Below, in pieces: positions 7,753-17,341 of a DNA stretch of 43,802 nucleotides. The translations under genes were made by a program, and so were the position numbers. The stretch's first letter is position 1, and each line of letters starts with the position of its first letter. The notes under the pieces were generated by a model that saw only the letters and a list, made by a program, of their open reading frames with translations, was not told the DNA's origin and made no database searches. The stretch is from Acidobacteriota bacterium (lineage in GTDB: Bacteria; Acidobacteriota; Thermoanaerobaculia; Multivoradales; Multivoraceae), in NCBI GenBank assembly GCA_029263415.1, contig JAJCXN010000036.1:1-43802 (forward strand). The letters are read 5' to 3'.

Positions 7753-9650
7753 GATCCCGCCCCGAGCAGATCCCTCCACCAAGCGAGTGGCACGGGCCCC
7801 ATCACCATCACCCCATCGGTGAACTCGCGAACGGTGGCAAGATCCACATCCGAACGGCTCACTCCATCCTCGAGGTTCATCCCGCGCTCGGTGAGAAACT
7901 CGTCGTACGCCCGCTCGATCTCGCGGCTTCCCAAGAAGTAGGTCACCAACTGAGGCGCGGTGGTCAAAGTCCTACGCCGCATGTTGCGAGCGAACTGCTC
8001 TTCTTGCAACGCCTCCTCCACCACAAAACGCTCCACCTCGTCTTGCTCCATGCCCAGGGTGTGCACCCGGATATCGACGATGGTGCGAGCGGTGTTCTCC
8101 AAGCGCTTCTTCAGGTGCGCGGCATAGGCCAGCTCGTCGCCCCAGCCAAGATCCAGCATGAGTCTCTCTGCGTAGGTACCCCATCCCTCGATGGTGACCG
8201 AGTCACCGAACATCGCGCGGATCTTGCTCGGGTGTTGCGCTGCCCACTTAAGTTGCAGATAGTGGCCCGGCATCAACTCGTGCGGCGTGATCATCACGTT
8301 GAAGTGATGATTGAAGTCACGAAAGAAGCTCGCCTGCTGGTCCGCATCGAAACTCGGCGGTGGTGTCGGCAGGAAGAGCAGCGTGTCGGACTCCGGGGAG
8401 TAAGGCCCCGCCGAGTACACACCGCCTACGGCAGCGCCTGAAAAGAACGCCGGTGAACGATCGGTGATCAAGGTCAGTGGATCCGGAGTCGACACAATGT
8501 CGTGCTCTTTGACGAAGGCTTCTGCGTTCTCGACCAGCGTCCGATAGTCGACCACGAACTCCTCAACCGAGGCAGCCCGGTCATCCCCTAAGGCAAGGAA
8601 CAACGCGCGCACTCTCTCGCGTCGATCCGTGGGCGGCTCTTGATCGAAGTGGCTTTTCCAGATCGCCATCGCGTGTCGATCGGCCTCATCCAGTTGCTGT
8701 TCTAGTGCCTCTTCGGCGCTGGCAAGAACCTCCGCAGGCGTCGCGCTCAGTCCGGTGTAAAGAGCAAACCGGCGTGCATAGAGGTCTGCACCCAGCACTG
8801 GACTACCGGTGGCCTTTCCTTCTAGCCCTGCAGCGAACTCAGCGAACCCGTCCAGTGCTTGCGCGGCGGCAGTGCCGGCGGTTTCGAGATCTTTCAGCAG
8901 CTCTAGGTGTTGGTCTTGCGGCAAAGCCGCCGCGTCAATCAAACGTTCGCGATAGAAGCCAGCAAGAGAGCGCGCCTGGCCGGCTGCAAACCCGCAATCT
9001 AAGGCCGACATAGCTGCAGGGTCGCCTAGAGCGAGAGTCTCGGTTGCTTGTGCCATCAGTCCTGGGATCAACCGAAGCCGGTCAATCACGAACCCAACAC
9101 GCTGCTCGAGCGGCCGATCGGCGCGCACCAAAAAGTAGACCGTGCTGCTACTGGCAACACCGGTCCACAGAGTTGGCTTCTGACGCGGCGCGTTGCGCTC
9201 TTGCCAATCAAGCAAGTGAAGCTCGATCTCGCGACGCAACAGCTCTGCGTCGACTTGAGAAGACTTGCACGCGAGCGTCTCATCTTGACCCTCGCAATCT
9301 GAACTGGCCGCCGAGGGCAACTCGCTCAGCACCGCAGACGCGTGAGAGAACCAGGATTCCAACCGCTCAGCAGAAAAGTCTTCCAGTTGTCCGTCGTGAT
9401 CGTAGAAACCGCTCGCCGTCGCTCGTGAAGGAAAGAACCGGAGGTACGCCTCGAGATAGCGATCACCGAGATCCTTGACCGCACCTGCTCCGCCGAATTG
9501 TTCTGGACCAAGAGTGGTCCAAGCCTGCTGAGGACGCAGGCCGCGCATCTCCGCTGTGTCGCCGTCGGTTTGCGCGTCCTCGACCGAGCCGCTGCACGCC
9601 ACTGCCAGGCAAGAGATGATTAGCGCAGCGCACTTGGTCCAGCCCGGCAT
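7749..9650 (-). CDS. DUF885 lipoprotein (putative zinc peptidase-like)
   Basis: About 633 residues from the ATG at 9650, which puts a hydrophobic leader and lipobox-like L-A-V-A-C near the N-terminus. An ATG at 9794 has a good GGAGG upstream but would add 48 residues with no protein-like character. DUF885 proteins are large helical proteins with an H-E-x-x-P-G-H signature; here H-E-L-M-P-G-H lies near residues 455-461 and probably binds zinc. The family is annotated as peptidase-like, but the substrate is generally unknown. A second family member is encoded at 17338-19161, only distantly similar. It probably sits in the outer membrane or periplasm. Confidence 0.85.
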   Translation of the reverse strand: MPGWTKCAALIISCLAVACSGSVEDAQTDGDTAEMRGLRPQQAWTTLGPEQFGGAGAVKDLGDRYLEAYLRFFPSRATASGFYDHDGQLEDFSAERLESWFSHASAVLSELPSAASSDCEGQDETLACKSSQVDAELLRREIELHLLDWQERNAPRQKPTLWTGVASSSTVYFLVRADRPLEQRVGFVIDRLRLIPGLMAQATETLALGDPAAMSALDCGFAAGQARSLAGFYRERLIDAAALPQDQHLELLKDLETAGTAAAQALDGFAEFAAGLEGKATGSPVLGADLYARRFALYTGLSATPAEVLASAEEALEQQLDEADRHAMAIWKSHFDQEPPTDRRERVRALFLALGDDRAASVEEFVVDYRTLVENAEAFVKEHDIVSTPDPLTLITDRSPAFFSGAAVGGVYSAGPYSPESDTLLFLPTPPPSFDADQQASFFRDFNHHFNVMITPHELMPGHYLQLKWAAQHPSKIRAMFGDSVTIEGWGTYAERLMLDLGWGDELAYAAHLKKRLENTARTIVDIRVHTLGMEQDEVERFVVEEALQEEQFARNMRRRTLTTAPQLVTYFLGSREIERAYDEFLTERGMNLEDGVSRSDVDLATVREFTDGVMVMGPVPLAWWRDLLGAGS

Positions 9651-9980
9651 TGGACGCCTCGTGCTGAGCCCTTCTCTTGCGATCTGCTCCCTTCGCTCCG
9701 GCTCCGCCCACAGACACCCACACCAGGCCCTCGGTTCATCGACGGGCGCTTGTCTGGCTTCTCTTGTTTGTCTCGCTTCTCTCGCAGTTGTCATCTCGAC
9801 ACAACCTCCATTGCCCCTCAAGAACGAATCAGATTTTCATCGGCTTCGAGCCAAGACTGTCAGACGCGGCCATGCGACGCAGCAAAAACTGCTTGATCCA
9901 CTCGCGCGCGGCAGCTAGACGGCCAGCCGCCCTATAACCTGCAACGTTTCGCCTATCAGTTCAGCTATGGTTGGCGCCTC

Positions 9981-11162
9981 ATGACCAGCTCCATCGAAAA
10001 CTCGAAAGCCCGCTACGCTCAAGTCGGCGGCGGTCCAGACTCCTTCATCGGCAGCGTTCATCGCATGGCCGCGCGGCTAGACAATCGGTGCGAGCTCGTC
10101 GCCGGCTGTTTCTCCTCTGACCAGGCGCGATCACTTAGAACCGGAGCCGAGCTTGGTCTCGACCTCAAGAGAACCTTCGGTTCGTACAATCAGCTGCTCG
10201 CGGCAGAAGCGCAGCGCCCGCAGCACGAACGCGCCGAGTTCATCAACATCGTCACTCCCAACCACCTCCACGCGCCAGTCGCCAAAGCAGCCATCGAGTT
10301 CGGCTTTGACGTTCTTTGTGACAAACCCTTGTGCCACTCAGCGGCTGAAGCCGCCGAACTCTCGAGCCAGCTTGCCAGCGCCAACTCGTTCTACGGCAAG
10401 GTAGCGCCGCTCTTTGGTGTCACCTACAACTACAGCGGCTACCCCATGGTGAGGGAAGCCCGCCATCGGGTTCATTCCGGATCGATCGGCACAGTTCGAC
10501 ACATCACGGTTGAGTACTCCCAAGGCTGGCTCGCGCAGCAAATCGAAACCGAACAACAGAAACAAGCAAGCTGGCGAGTAGACCCCGAGCGAGCAGGCGC
10601 AGGCGGCGCGCTGGGCGACATCGGAACCCACGCAGCTCACCTGGCCGAGTTCGTTGGCGGCTCCAAGATCGCCCGGGTCCTCGCTGATCTCGGCACCTCG
10701 TTCAGCAGCCGCGTGCTCGACGACAACGCCTCGGTCTTGCTGCGCTTCGAGTCCGGCTGCCGAGGCCTAGTGTGCGCGACCCAGGTAGCGGTCGGCCGCG
10801 AAAACGGTTTGCGACTGCGCGTCTTCGGCGAAACCGGCAGCCTTGAGTGGTTCCAAGAGGAACCCAACACGCTCATAGTGGATGCCTTAGACAGGCCTCG
10901 CAAGATCATGCGCACCGGCGGTCCCGGCCTGTCTCAGGACGCTGCTGCAGCCACGAGACTGCCTCTAGGGCATCCCGAGGGATTCATTGAGGCGTTCGCC
11001 AACGTCTTCACCGACTTTGCTGACACTGTGATCCTCAGACGTCAGGATCTCTCAGCAACACCGCAGTGGACTCCCTCCCTCGAGGACGGTGCCCGCGGAA
11101 TGCGCTTTATCGAGGCGGCGGTGGCTAGTAGTGCGGCAGGCCAGACTTGGATCGACGCCTAG
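9981..11162 (+). CDS. Gfo/Idh/MocA-family oxidoreductase
   Basis: A 393-residue NAD(P)-dependent sugar-type dehydrogenase. The N-terminal Rossmann fold starts with GGGPDSFIG (about residues 17-25). The conserved Lys of the E/D-K-P motif is in C-D-K-P at about 113-116. The catalytic G-D-I-G-T-H-x-x-H block is near residue 211. Family members oxidise or reduce sugars, inositol or their derivatives at a hydroxyl carbon. No sugar-transport genes are adjacent, so the substrate is open. It is divergent from the DUF885 gene; the 330-base gap between them holds a degenerate 17-bp direct repeat (about 9745-9785) and presumably both promoters. Confidence 0.9.
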   Translation: MTSSIENSKARYAQVGGGPDSFIGSVHRMAARLDNRCELVAGCFSSDQARSLRTGAELGLDLKRTFGSYNQLLAAEAQRPQHERAEFINIVTPNHLHAPVAKAAIEFGFDVLCDKPLCHSAAEAAELSSQLASANSFYGKVAPLFGVTYNYSGYPMVREARHRVHSGSIGTVRHITVEYSQGWLAQQIETEQQKQASWRVDPERAGAGGALGDIGTHAAHLAEFVGGSKIARVLADLGTSFSSRVLDDNASVLLRFESGCRGLVCATQVAVGRENGLRLRVFGETGSLEWFQEEPNTLIVDALDRPRKIMRTGGPGLSQDAAAATRLPLGHPEGFIEAFANVFTDFADTVILRRQDLSATPQWTPSLEDGARGMRFIEAAVASSAAGQTWIDA

Positions 11163-11453
11163 CCGCCGTCTCAGTGCTTGCTGGCGTTCCGCCGCGCCGC
11201 GATCCGACAAGACTGTCTAGCAAGCCACTGAATTCTACGTTTTCGTTGCTGCTGCACAGCCAGTCGCCGGATCGCGACGCTCGCAGGTGGCACCTGCTCC
11301 AAAGCTTCTAAGCCCTTGTTTCATAGAGGCTCATGCGTCGCAAGCCGCGCTCCAGCTCGGGCTGCAAAAGCAACGCGGCCGCTTGGCGCCTACCTTGCAG
11401 TGTCGTCAGTCGAGTCCGACCGATCAGACGAATGACATCGCCAAGGAGCCGGG

Positions 11454-12845
11454 ATGCCCCGTGACGCCAGAACCGTCCTGCCAACCATTCAAGTGGGGAG
11501 CTGCTGCTCGACCAGCCGGTCGGCTAGCCGACTTTCACAGCCAATTCTCCGCGGACTAGCCCTCCTAGCTCTCACCCTCCTACCCTGGCCCGCCCTCGCC
11601 CAGGAAGGAGTAGACACCGGCGACACCGCATGGATGCTGACTGCCAGCGCAATGGTCTTGCTAATGACACCAGGTCTGGCGTTCTTCTACGGTGGCCTCG
11701 TCAGGCGAAAGAACGTGCTCTCGATCTTGATGCAGTGTTTCTTGTGTATGTCCTTGATGACCGTTCTGTGGGTCACGGTTGGCTTCAGTCTCGCGTTTGG
11801 CAGCAGCACATTAGGTGGGTTCATCGGCGGCTTCGACTACTTGTTCTTAGGGAATCTCGGCTACGACGCATGGCCAGGGACCGGAATTCCTGCTGGTCTG
11901 TTCATGATCTTCCAGGGCATGTTCGCCGTGATCGCCCCAGCCCTAATGATCGGCGCCTTTGCCGAGCGCATGAAGTTCAGTGCGTTGTGCTGGTTTGCCA
12001 GCCTATGGCTGCTGCTGGCCTACGCTCCCATCTGCCACTGGGTGTGGGGCGGGGCTGAAGGGTTCTTTGGGCTAGGCAACGACGGAGCACTCGACTTCGC
12101 CGGTGGCACCGTGGTCCATATCAATGCTGGTATGTCGGCCCTCGTCGCGGCCATGGTTCTCGGCCGACGCGAGGGTTACCCCAGCGGAATCTCGCCGCCG
12201 CACAATCTACCGTTCGCCGTTTTAGGCACGGGTCTTCTCTGGTTTGGCTGGTTCGGATTCAACGCTGGCAGCGCGCTCGCCGCCAACGGCTCCGCAGCCA
12301 ACGCACTTGTGGTAACACACGTCGCAACGGCCGCAGCGGCCTGCGCCTGGGCGGCACTGGACTGGTGGCGCGAAGGCAAACCGACCCTGCTCGGCTTGAT
12401 CACCGGCGCGGTCGCCGGCCTAGTCGCAATTACCCCCGCCTGCGGTTCGGTCAACACCATGGGAGCGCTCGGAGTCGGTGCTGGAGCCTCGTTGACTGCG
12501 TACTGCGCGGTGACATGGGCCAAAGTCAAGTTCGGCTACGACGACTCGCTCGACGTCTTTGGTGTTCATGGCATCGCTGGGATCTGGGGGGCAATCGCAG
12601 CAGGCCTATTCGCGACCGCCGAAGTTCCTGGCAACGATACCGACGGACTCTTCTACGGCAACGCTGCACAAGTTCTGATCCAAGGAAAGGCGGTCCTCTA
12701 CACCCTGGTTTGGGCGAGCATCGTGTCCTTGGTTCTGCTCAAGCTGCTCGACGCCACCATCGGTCTGCGGGTCTCGGGCGATGCAGAGCGCATGGGACTC
12801 GATGTGGCTGAGCATCGCGAGACCGCCTACACACTGGTCGACTGA
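11454..12845 (+). CDS. amt: ammonium transporter Amt
   Basis: A 463-residue Amt/MEP channel. The start at 11454 is supported by AAGGAG six bases upstream; it gives a long basic n-region followed by a signal sequence ending PALAQ, usual for Amt proteins. About eleven membrane spans follow. The pore twin histidines are visible in V-V-H-I-N-A-G and in D-V-F-G-V-H-G-I-A-G. The first transmembrane helix has the family pattern F-F-Y-G-G-L-V-R. It imports ammonium into the cytoplasm. The PII gene 73 bases downstream is the usual partner that plugs the channel when nitrogen is plentiful. The 291-base region upstream shows no gene. Confidence 0.96.
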   Translation: MPRDARTVLPTIQVGSCCSTSRSASRLSQPILRGLALLALTLLPWPALAQEGVDTGDTAWMLTASAMVLLMTPGLAFFYGGLVRRKNVLSILMQCFLCMSLMTVLWVTVGFSLAFGSSTLGGFIGGFDYLFLGNLGYDAWPGTGIPAGLFMIFQGMFAVIAPALMIGAFAERMKFSALCWFASLWLLLAYAPICHWVWGGAEGFFGLGNDGALDFAGGTVVHINAGMSALVAAMVLGRREGYPSGISPPHNLPFAVLGTGLLWFGWFGFNAGSALAANGSAANALVVTHVATAAAACAWAALDWWREGKPTLLGLITGAVAGLVAITPACGSVNTMGALGVGAGASLTAYCAVTWAKVKFGYDDSLDVFGVHGIAGIWGAIAAGLFATAEVPGNDTDGLFYGNAAQVLIQGKAVLYTLVWASIVSLVLLKLLDATIGLRVSGDAERMGLDVAEHRETAYTLVD

Positions 12846-12918
12846 TGCTTTGTTTGAGCCGCCATCTCCTTGTCTTCGTAACCAACGATCATCGATCACA
12901 GCAAAGAGTGAAAAGCCC

Positions 12919-13269
12919 ATGAAGTACGTCGTCGCAGTCATCCAACCGGATCGCATGAACGCTGTTCTCGAAGCCCTCCAAACCGCCGAGATCCATTTGG
13001 TCACCGTTTCCCAAGTCATGGGCAGAGGGCGCCAGAAGGGAGTCTCACAGGTCTATCGATCGCACAAAGAGGCGGGCAGTCTGCTGCGCAAGGTCAAACT
13101 CGAGATCGCCGTCAATGACCAGTTCCTCAAGGCAGCCACGGCGGCGATCGCTGACAACTCCAAGTCTGGAGACGACGGCGAAATCGGTGACGGCAAGATC
13201 TTTGTGCTCGACCTCGAAGACTGTCTAAGGATCCGAACCGGCGAAACTGGAGAACCCGCAATCGGCTGA
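12919..13269 (+). CDS. glnK: PII nitrogen regulatory protein lacking T-loop Tyr51
   Basis: A 116-residue PII trimer subunit, from the ATG at 12919. It begins MKYVVAVIQP and carries G-R-G-R-Q-K-G before the T-loop and the ATP-binding segment G-E-I-G-D-G-K-I-F-V. The end I-R-T-G-E-T-G is typical. The B-loop has a three-residue insertion (S-G-D-D-G-E-I) that I also associate with PII proteins of Planctomycetes and relatives. The T-loop reads Y-R-S-H-K-E-A-G, so the uridylylation site Tyr51 (E. coli numbering) aligns with Glu. It is probably co-transcribed with amt and likely gates it by ADP/ATP/2-oxoglutarate binding without uridylylation. Confidence 0.93.
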   Translation: MKYVVAVIQPDRMNAVLEALQTAEIHLVTVSQVMGRGRQKGVSQVYRSHKEAGSLLRKVKLEIAVNDQFLKAATAAIADNSKSGDDGEIGDGKIFVLDLEDCLRIRTGETGEPAIG

Positions 13270-13377
13270 TCGTCGTTGCAGCCGTTGCGACGCCAAGTGG
13301 GCCGTCGCTCGAGCAGATCAGACCTCGCGATCCAAAGCACCTCTCGTCAGGAGACAGGACGATCCACTAGGGCGCAA

Positions 13378-13404
13378 AAGCTCCATTGACTCGAGATGGA
13401 GCTT
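13378..13404. terminator. hairpin between convergent glnK and kinase-TPR genes
   Basis: AAGCTCCAT and ATGGAGCTT form a perfect 9-bp stem with a 9-base loop. It lies between the ends of two convergent genes (13269 and 13451), a fitting place for a two-way transcription stop, although only short T/A tracts flank it. Confidence 0.6.
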
Positions 13405-13450
13405 GCCCTCTCGGCCGATCCGCTTTCGGTTGATTCGAAACCGCGCTTCG

Positions 13451-16173
13451 TCACTCCTCACTCACCCATTTCAGAGCCTGATCGGGACGTCCCCACGCCT
13501 CGTATAGATCAATCATGCGCTTGCGCGCGTTAGTTTCGAAACTCGCGACGCCCGCGCGCTCTTTCACGATGACATCGTGCGAGGCCAAGAGAACCGACTC
13601 TGCTTCCTCGAAGCGTCCGAGCCTCACCAAGCTCATTCCCCAATTGCCGTTCGACGACGCAGTGCGCCAGTGGCCCTCACCCAAAGCCGCGGCCAGCACG
13701 GCCCCTGCCCCGCGCAGTTCACGTTCAGCTCGAACGAACCGTCCGCTCTTGAGATGAACCTGCCCCAGTCCTCCGCGGGTCAAGCCCACAACAGCGTGCT
13801 CTTCACCCAAGAGCCCTCTCACTATGTCGAGCGACTCCTGCATAAGTACGCCGGCCTCTTCCAAGTCCGCGGCGACGCCGGTTTGGTGCAGCGACGAGGC
13901 CAAGTTGAACAGAGCCCGCCCCACGTTCAAATGTCGCTCGCCGTAGAGCGAACGGGAAATCGGAACTAGTTCTCGAAACGCGTCGACCGCTTCAGAGAAC
14001 TTCCCAGAGCGCACTAGTAGACCGCTTAACGCGTTGAGGCTTTCGAGAGTGTCCGGGTGTGCAGAACCCAAGGCCTCGCGGCGAATCTCGACCGAACGAC
14101 GGATCAGCTCAGCGCTACGGTCTGCGTCCCCGAGGTTGCCGACGCCTTGACCAAGCGAAAGCAAAGAGATGGCCACCAAGGGATGGTCGCTTCCGTAGAT
14201 ACTCTCACGCTGTTGCAAAGCCTCTCTAAACGACGCCACGGCCTTTTCGTAGTCAGCCAAGGTTGGCCCACGCGGCTCCAATGCTCTGATGCGACGCTGC
14301 AAGCTCTTCGGCGGGTGCTTTGAAGATGATGCTTCGAACTTCGAGGGCCTCTTGAAAGAACGACTGCGATTCCTCGAACTGGCTGAGGTCCATCCTCAGC
14401 CACCCGATCTGATCGAGAGCCGCTGCCAATCGACCTTGCGCCTCGCCACTTTCATCGTCCGCCGCAGCCAGCTCTCTCAGCACTGGCTCAGCCGCGAACA
14501 AGGCTTCCTCGGCCTCTTGGTGCTCGTTCAAGACCCGCAGAAGCCAACCCCAACGCAGCTGACTCTCCGCTGTGTCCTCATGCCACTCGCCAAGAAGATC
14601 TCGTCGGGTTTCCAGCGCGCCGCGCAGAAGCGGCCGCGCCTTCTCGAACTCACCGAGGCGTTGATAGGTCAAACCAAGCGTGTTCTGCACTGAGGCGCGA
14701 ATCAGGGGCTCGTCACGAAACGACTCTTCGATGTCAGCCTCGGCCTCGGCGAGAGCCTGGAGCACCGTCACTTCCCCGCCCAATCTGTTGTACGGATCGG
14801 GCGAACCCCAGAACATCTTCCAGGAACGTATTGATGACTGTGGCTTTCCGTGCCTCCGAAGCTGCAACCGCCTCCGCCTTGCGCGCTCGCACCAAACCCG
14901 CCGCGGTACCCACCACGCCGACCGCTAGCACAGCAAACAACAGAGCAGCGGCGGTCACAGCCGTGCGGTGCCGGCGGACAAACTTTCCGGCCCGATAACG
15001 CACAGTCGGCGGACTAGCGAGCACCGGTTCATGCCGCAGGTGACGCTCAAGATCCGCTTTAAGGTCCGAAGGCGAGTCATAACGACGCGTACGATCTCGG
15101 TCGAGCGCCTTCATCACGATCCAATCCAGGTCGCCCCGGAGTTGGCTCTTCAACGTCTTCAAGTCCGTGCCCCGGTATTTCGCGGAATCTGAGAGGGAAC
15201 GGGAGCCCTGGCTTGTGATCTCCGACAACCGGCTACTGGGCAGAACAGGATCGGCCTTGCCGATGCGACTCAAGATCTCCTGATTGCTCGCCTGCTTCTC
15301 ACCGGACGAAGCCAACGGTGACACGCCCACCAAGATTTCGTACAGCAACGCACCGAGCGAGTAGACATCGGTCCGGGTGTCGACATCGAGACCACTGCCC
15401 TCGGCCTGCTCTGGACTCATGTAGGCAGGCGTGCCAATGGGCTGGCCCAAGCGGGTGTAGACAGTCTTCTCGGTGAGTCTCAGCCCGGTGGCTTTGGCGA
15501 CGCCGAAGTCGATCACCTTGGGTACCGCTGCACCCTCGCTAAATTTGACCAAGATGTTCGAAGGCTTCAGGTCACGATGAATCAATCCCTTCTGGTGGGC
15601 GTGCTGGACTCCATCGCAAACGCTGCAAAACAGGTCAATCCGATCGGCAGTCGACAGCTGTTGTTTGTCGCAGAAGGCAGTGATTGGTATACCCCGCACG
15701 TACTCCATGACGAAGTAGGGACGGCCGGCATCGGTCGCACCACCGTCAAACACCCGCGCGATGTTGGAGTGGTCCATCAGCGCCAGCGCCTGTCGCTCCA
15801 CCTCGAAGCGAGCAACCACCTGGCGTGTGTCCATGCCCCACTTGATGAACTTGATTGCAACCTCGCGCGCCACCGGCTCCCGCTGCTCGGCGCGAAACAC
15901 CATGCCCATCCCACCTTCACCGATCACCTCGAGTAACCGATAGCGATCTATCTGATCACCCGCAGCAGGTAACCCTTCGCGTTCAATCTCAGAGGGTTCG
16001 CCCTCGAGAGTTGCGTCAGAGTCAAGCTCGAGAGCAAGACGCATAGCGCAAGCGGGACACACTGCCGCTTGCGCTCCTCCATGTGCAGCACGATGAACGG
16101 CTCCACACCTACTGCAGGTCCATTGGCTCGCCGCTCCAGGCTCGAGCCGTTGGGTTGGTTCTTGGTCAGTCAT
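13451..16173 (-). pseudogene. Ser/Thr protein kinase with zinc ribbon and TPR tail, broken by two +1 frameshifts
   Basis: Restoring both frames gives about 906 residues. Order: zinc ribbon (Cys20, 23, 39, 42), kinase domain with glycine loop GEGGMG (85-90), Lys108, H-R-D-L-K-P-S-N (Asp201), D-F-G (222-224) and M-S-P-E-Q; one membrane span at about 404-426; then TPR repeats to the end. The reading frame slips at about 14804-14809 (sense GGGGTTCG, one base too many before S-P-D-P-Y-N) and again at 14255 (an extra T in sense GGCTGAC, just before the D of a perfect TPR junction N-L-G-D-Y-E-K). Everything else is well preserved. Either the gene died recently or these are assembly errors. Such kinases are membrane-bound sensors in Acidobacteriota and Planctomycetes. 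Confidence 0.88.
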
Positions 16174-16237
16174 GGATCAACCGAAGAGTATCCTGGTCGC
16201 CATCACCGACTCGATCCTTCAAAGCCACTACTACTGC

Positions 16238-17341
16238 CTACGAGAACTCCGCGACTGCCGCACCAAGGACGTCGAGGTCCGGCTCAATGCCGAGACCTGG
16301 CGCCGTGGATGCTCTCATCCGCCCGTTCTCGCGTCGTGGTGCACCACTGGCGAGACTGACGGTGCCATAGCTGTTGAAGTCCGTGGAGGTAAAGCGCATC
16401 CGTTCGGGCGTCGAGTGCGCCAAGTGAGCGATCGCCGCGGTCACAATGTCGCCTCCCCAAGTATCCTCAATCGTCATGGCGAGCCCCATCGACGCACACA
16501 GATCTCGCGCCTGACGCGCCCGAGTTAGGCCGCCGAACTTTGAAATCTTGATATTGACGACGTCCATTGCCCCGTCAGCGTGCGCGCGCAACAGCATCGG
16601 AATGCCGTCAACGTTCTCGTCTAAGACGAAGGCGTGATCACACCGGCGCCTGATCGTCAGGCACTCTTGGTAGCTCTCGCACGGCTGCTCGATGTACACA
16701 TCAATATCGTGCACGCCGCGCACCACCCGCGCGGCCTCGTGCGGTAACCAACCGGTATTGGCATCTGCGATCAAGATGTCGCCCTCTTCGAGCACTTCGG
16801 CGACTGCGCGAATGCGAGCGATATCGACGTCCACCGAGGACCCCACCTTGAGCTGGAACCGTCGGTAACCTTCGTTGCGATAGCCAGCCACATTGGCTGC
16901 CATTGCCTCTGGAGCGCCTTGCGAGATCGCGCGATAGAGCACCACATCGTCGCCATCGGCGCCACCTAGAAGGGTGCACACGCTTTGACCACTTGCCTTG
17001 CCCAAGATGTCCCAACACGCCACGTCAATCCCAGCCTTGGCATACGGATGCCCCTTAAGGCTTCGATCCATCACACGATTCAGCACATCAACGTCGGTGG
17101 CTCGATATCCAATCAAGCTTGGCGCCAACTCCGCGATCCCCGCCCGTACACCCGCTGCGTACGACGGTAGGTACACCGGACCGAGCGGGCAAGTTTCTCC
17201 CCAGCCAATCAATCCGCTGTCGGTCTCGACGCGCACCACGGTGCTATCGAACACTTGTACCGACTTCCCGCCCGACCACTGATAGTTCTTCTCTTTGAGC
17301 GGCAGGTCAACTTGATAAACGCTAATGCGTGCGATCTTCAT
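16238..17341 (-). CDS. enolase-superfamily dehydratase/racemase (mandelate racemase group, hydroxyproline-type)
   Basis: A 367-residue enolase-superfamily enzyme that abstracts an alpha proton next to a carboxylate. Visible residues: Lys165 in F-Q-L-K-V-G, metal ligands Asp193 (D-A-N-T-G-W), Glu218 (I-E-Q-P) and Glu242 (L-D-E-N), and Lys265 in N-I-K-I-S-K. The opening (WSGGKSV, F-D-S-T-V-V) and the S-T-D-F-N-S-Y segment resemble, from memory, cis-3-hydroxy-L-proline dehydratase or 4-hydroxyproline betaine epimerase. That assignment is tentative. Its ATG overlaps the TGA of the upstream DUF885 gene (ATGA), so the two are translationally coupled. A hydroxyproline substrate would fit the peptidase-rich neighbourhood. 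Confidence 0.85.
   Translation of the reverse strand: MKIARISVYQVDLPLKEKNYQWSGGKSVQVFDSTVVRVETDSGLIGWGETCPLGPVYLPSYAAGVRAGIAELAPSLIGYRATDVDVLNRVMDRSLKGHPYAKAGIDVACWDILGKASGQSVCTLLGGADGDDVVLYRAISQGAPEAMAANVAGYRNEGYRRFQLKVGSSVDVDIARIRAVAEVLEEGDILIADANTGWLPHEAARVVRGVHDIDVYIEQPCESYQECLTIRRRCDHAFVLDENVDGIPMLLRAHADGAMDVVNIKISKFGGLTRARQARDLCASMGLAMTIEDTWGGDIVTAAIAHLAHSTPERMRFTSTDFNSYGTVSLASGAPRRENGRMRASTAPGLGIEPDLDVLGAAVAEFS

Noticed and set aside
7530-8441. 303-codon plus-strand ORF across the end of the synthetase and the DUF885 gene
   Set aside because: It overlaps two well-supported genes in the wrong frame and its translation shows no recognisable protein features.
14253-14302. In-frame UGA at about 14253-14255 of the kinase-TPR gene as another selenocysteine
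   Set aside because: The TPR sequence resumes in a different frame (N-L-G-D-Y-E-K), so this is a frameshift, not recoding.
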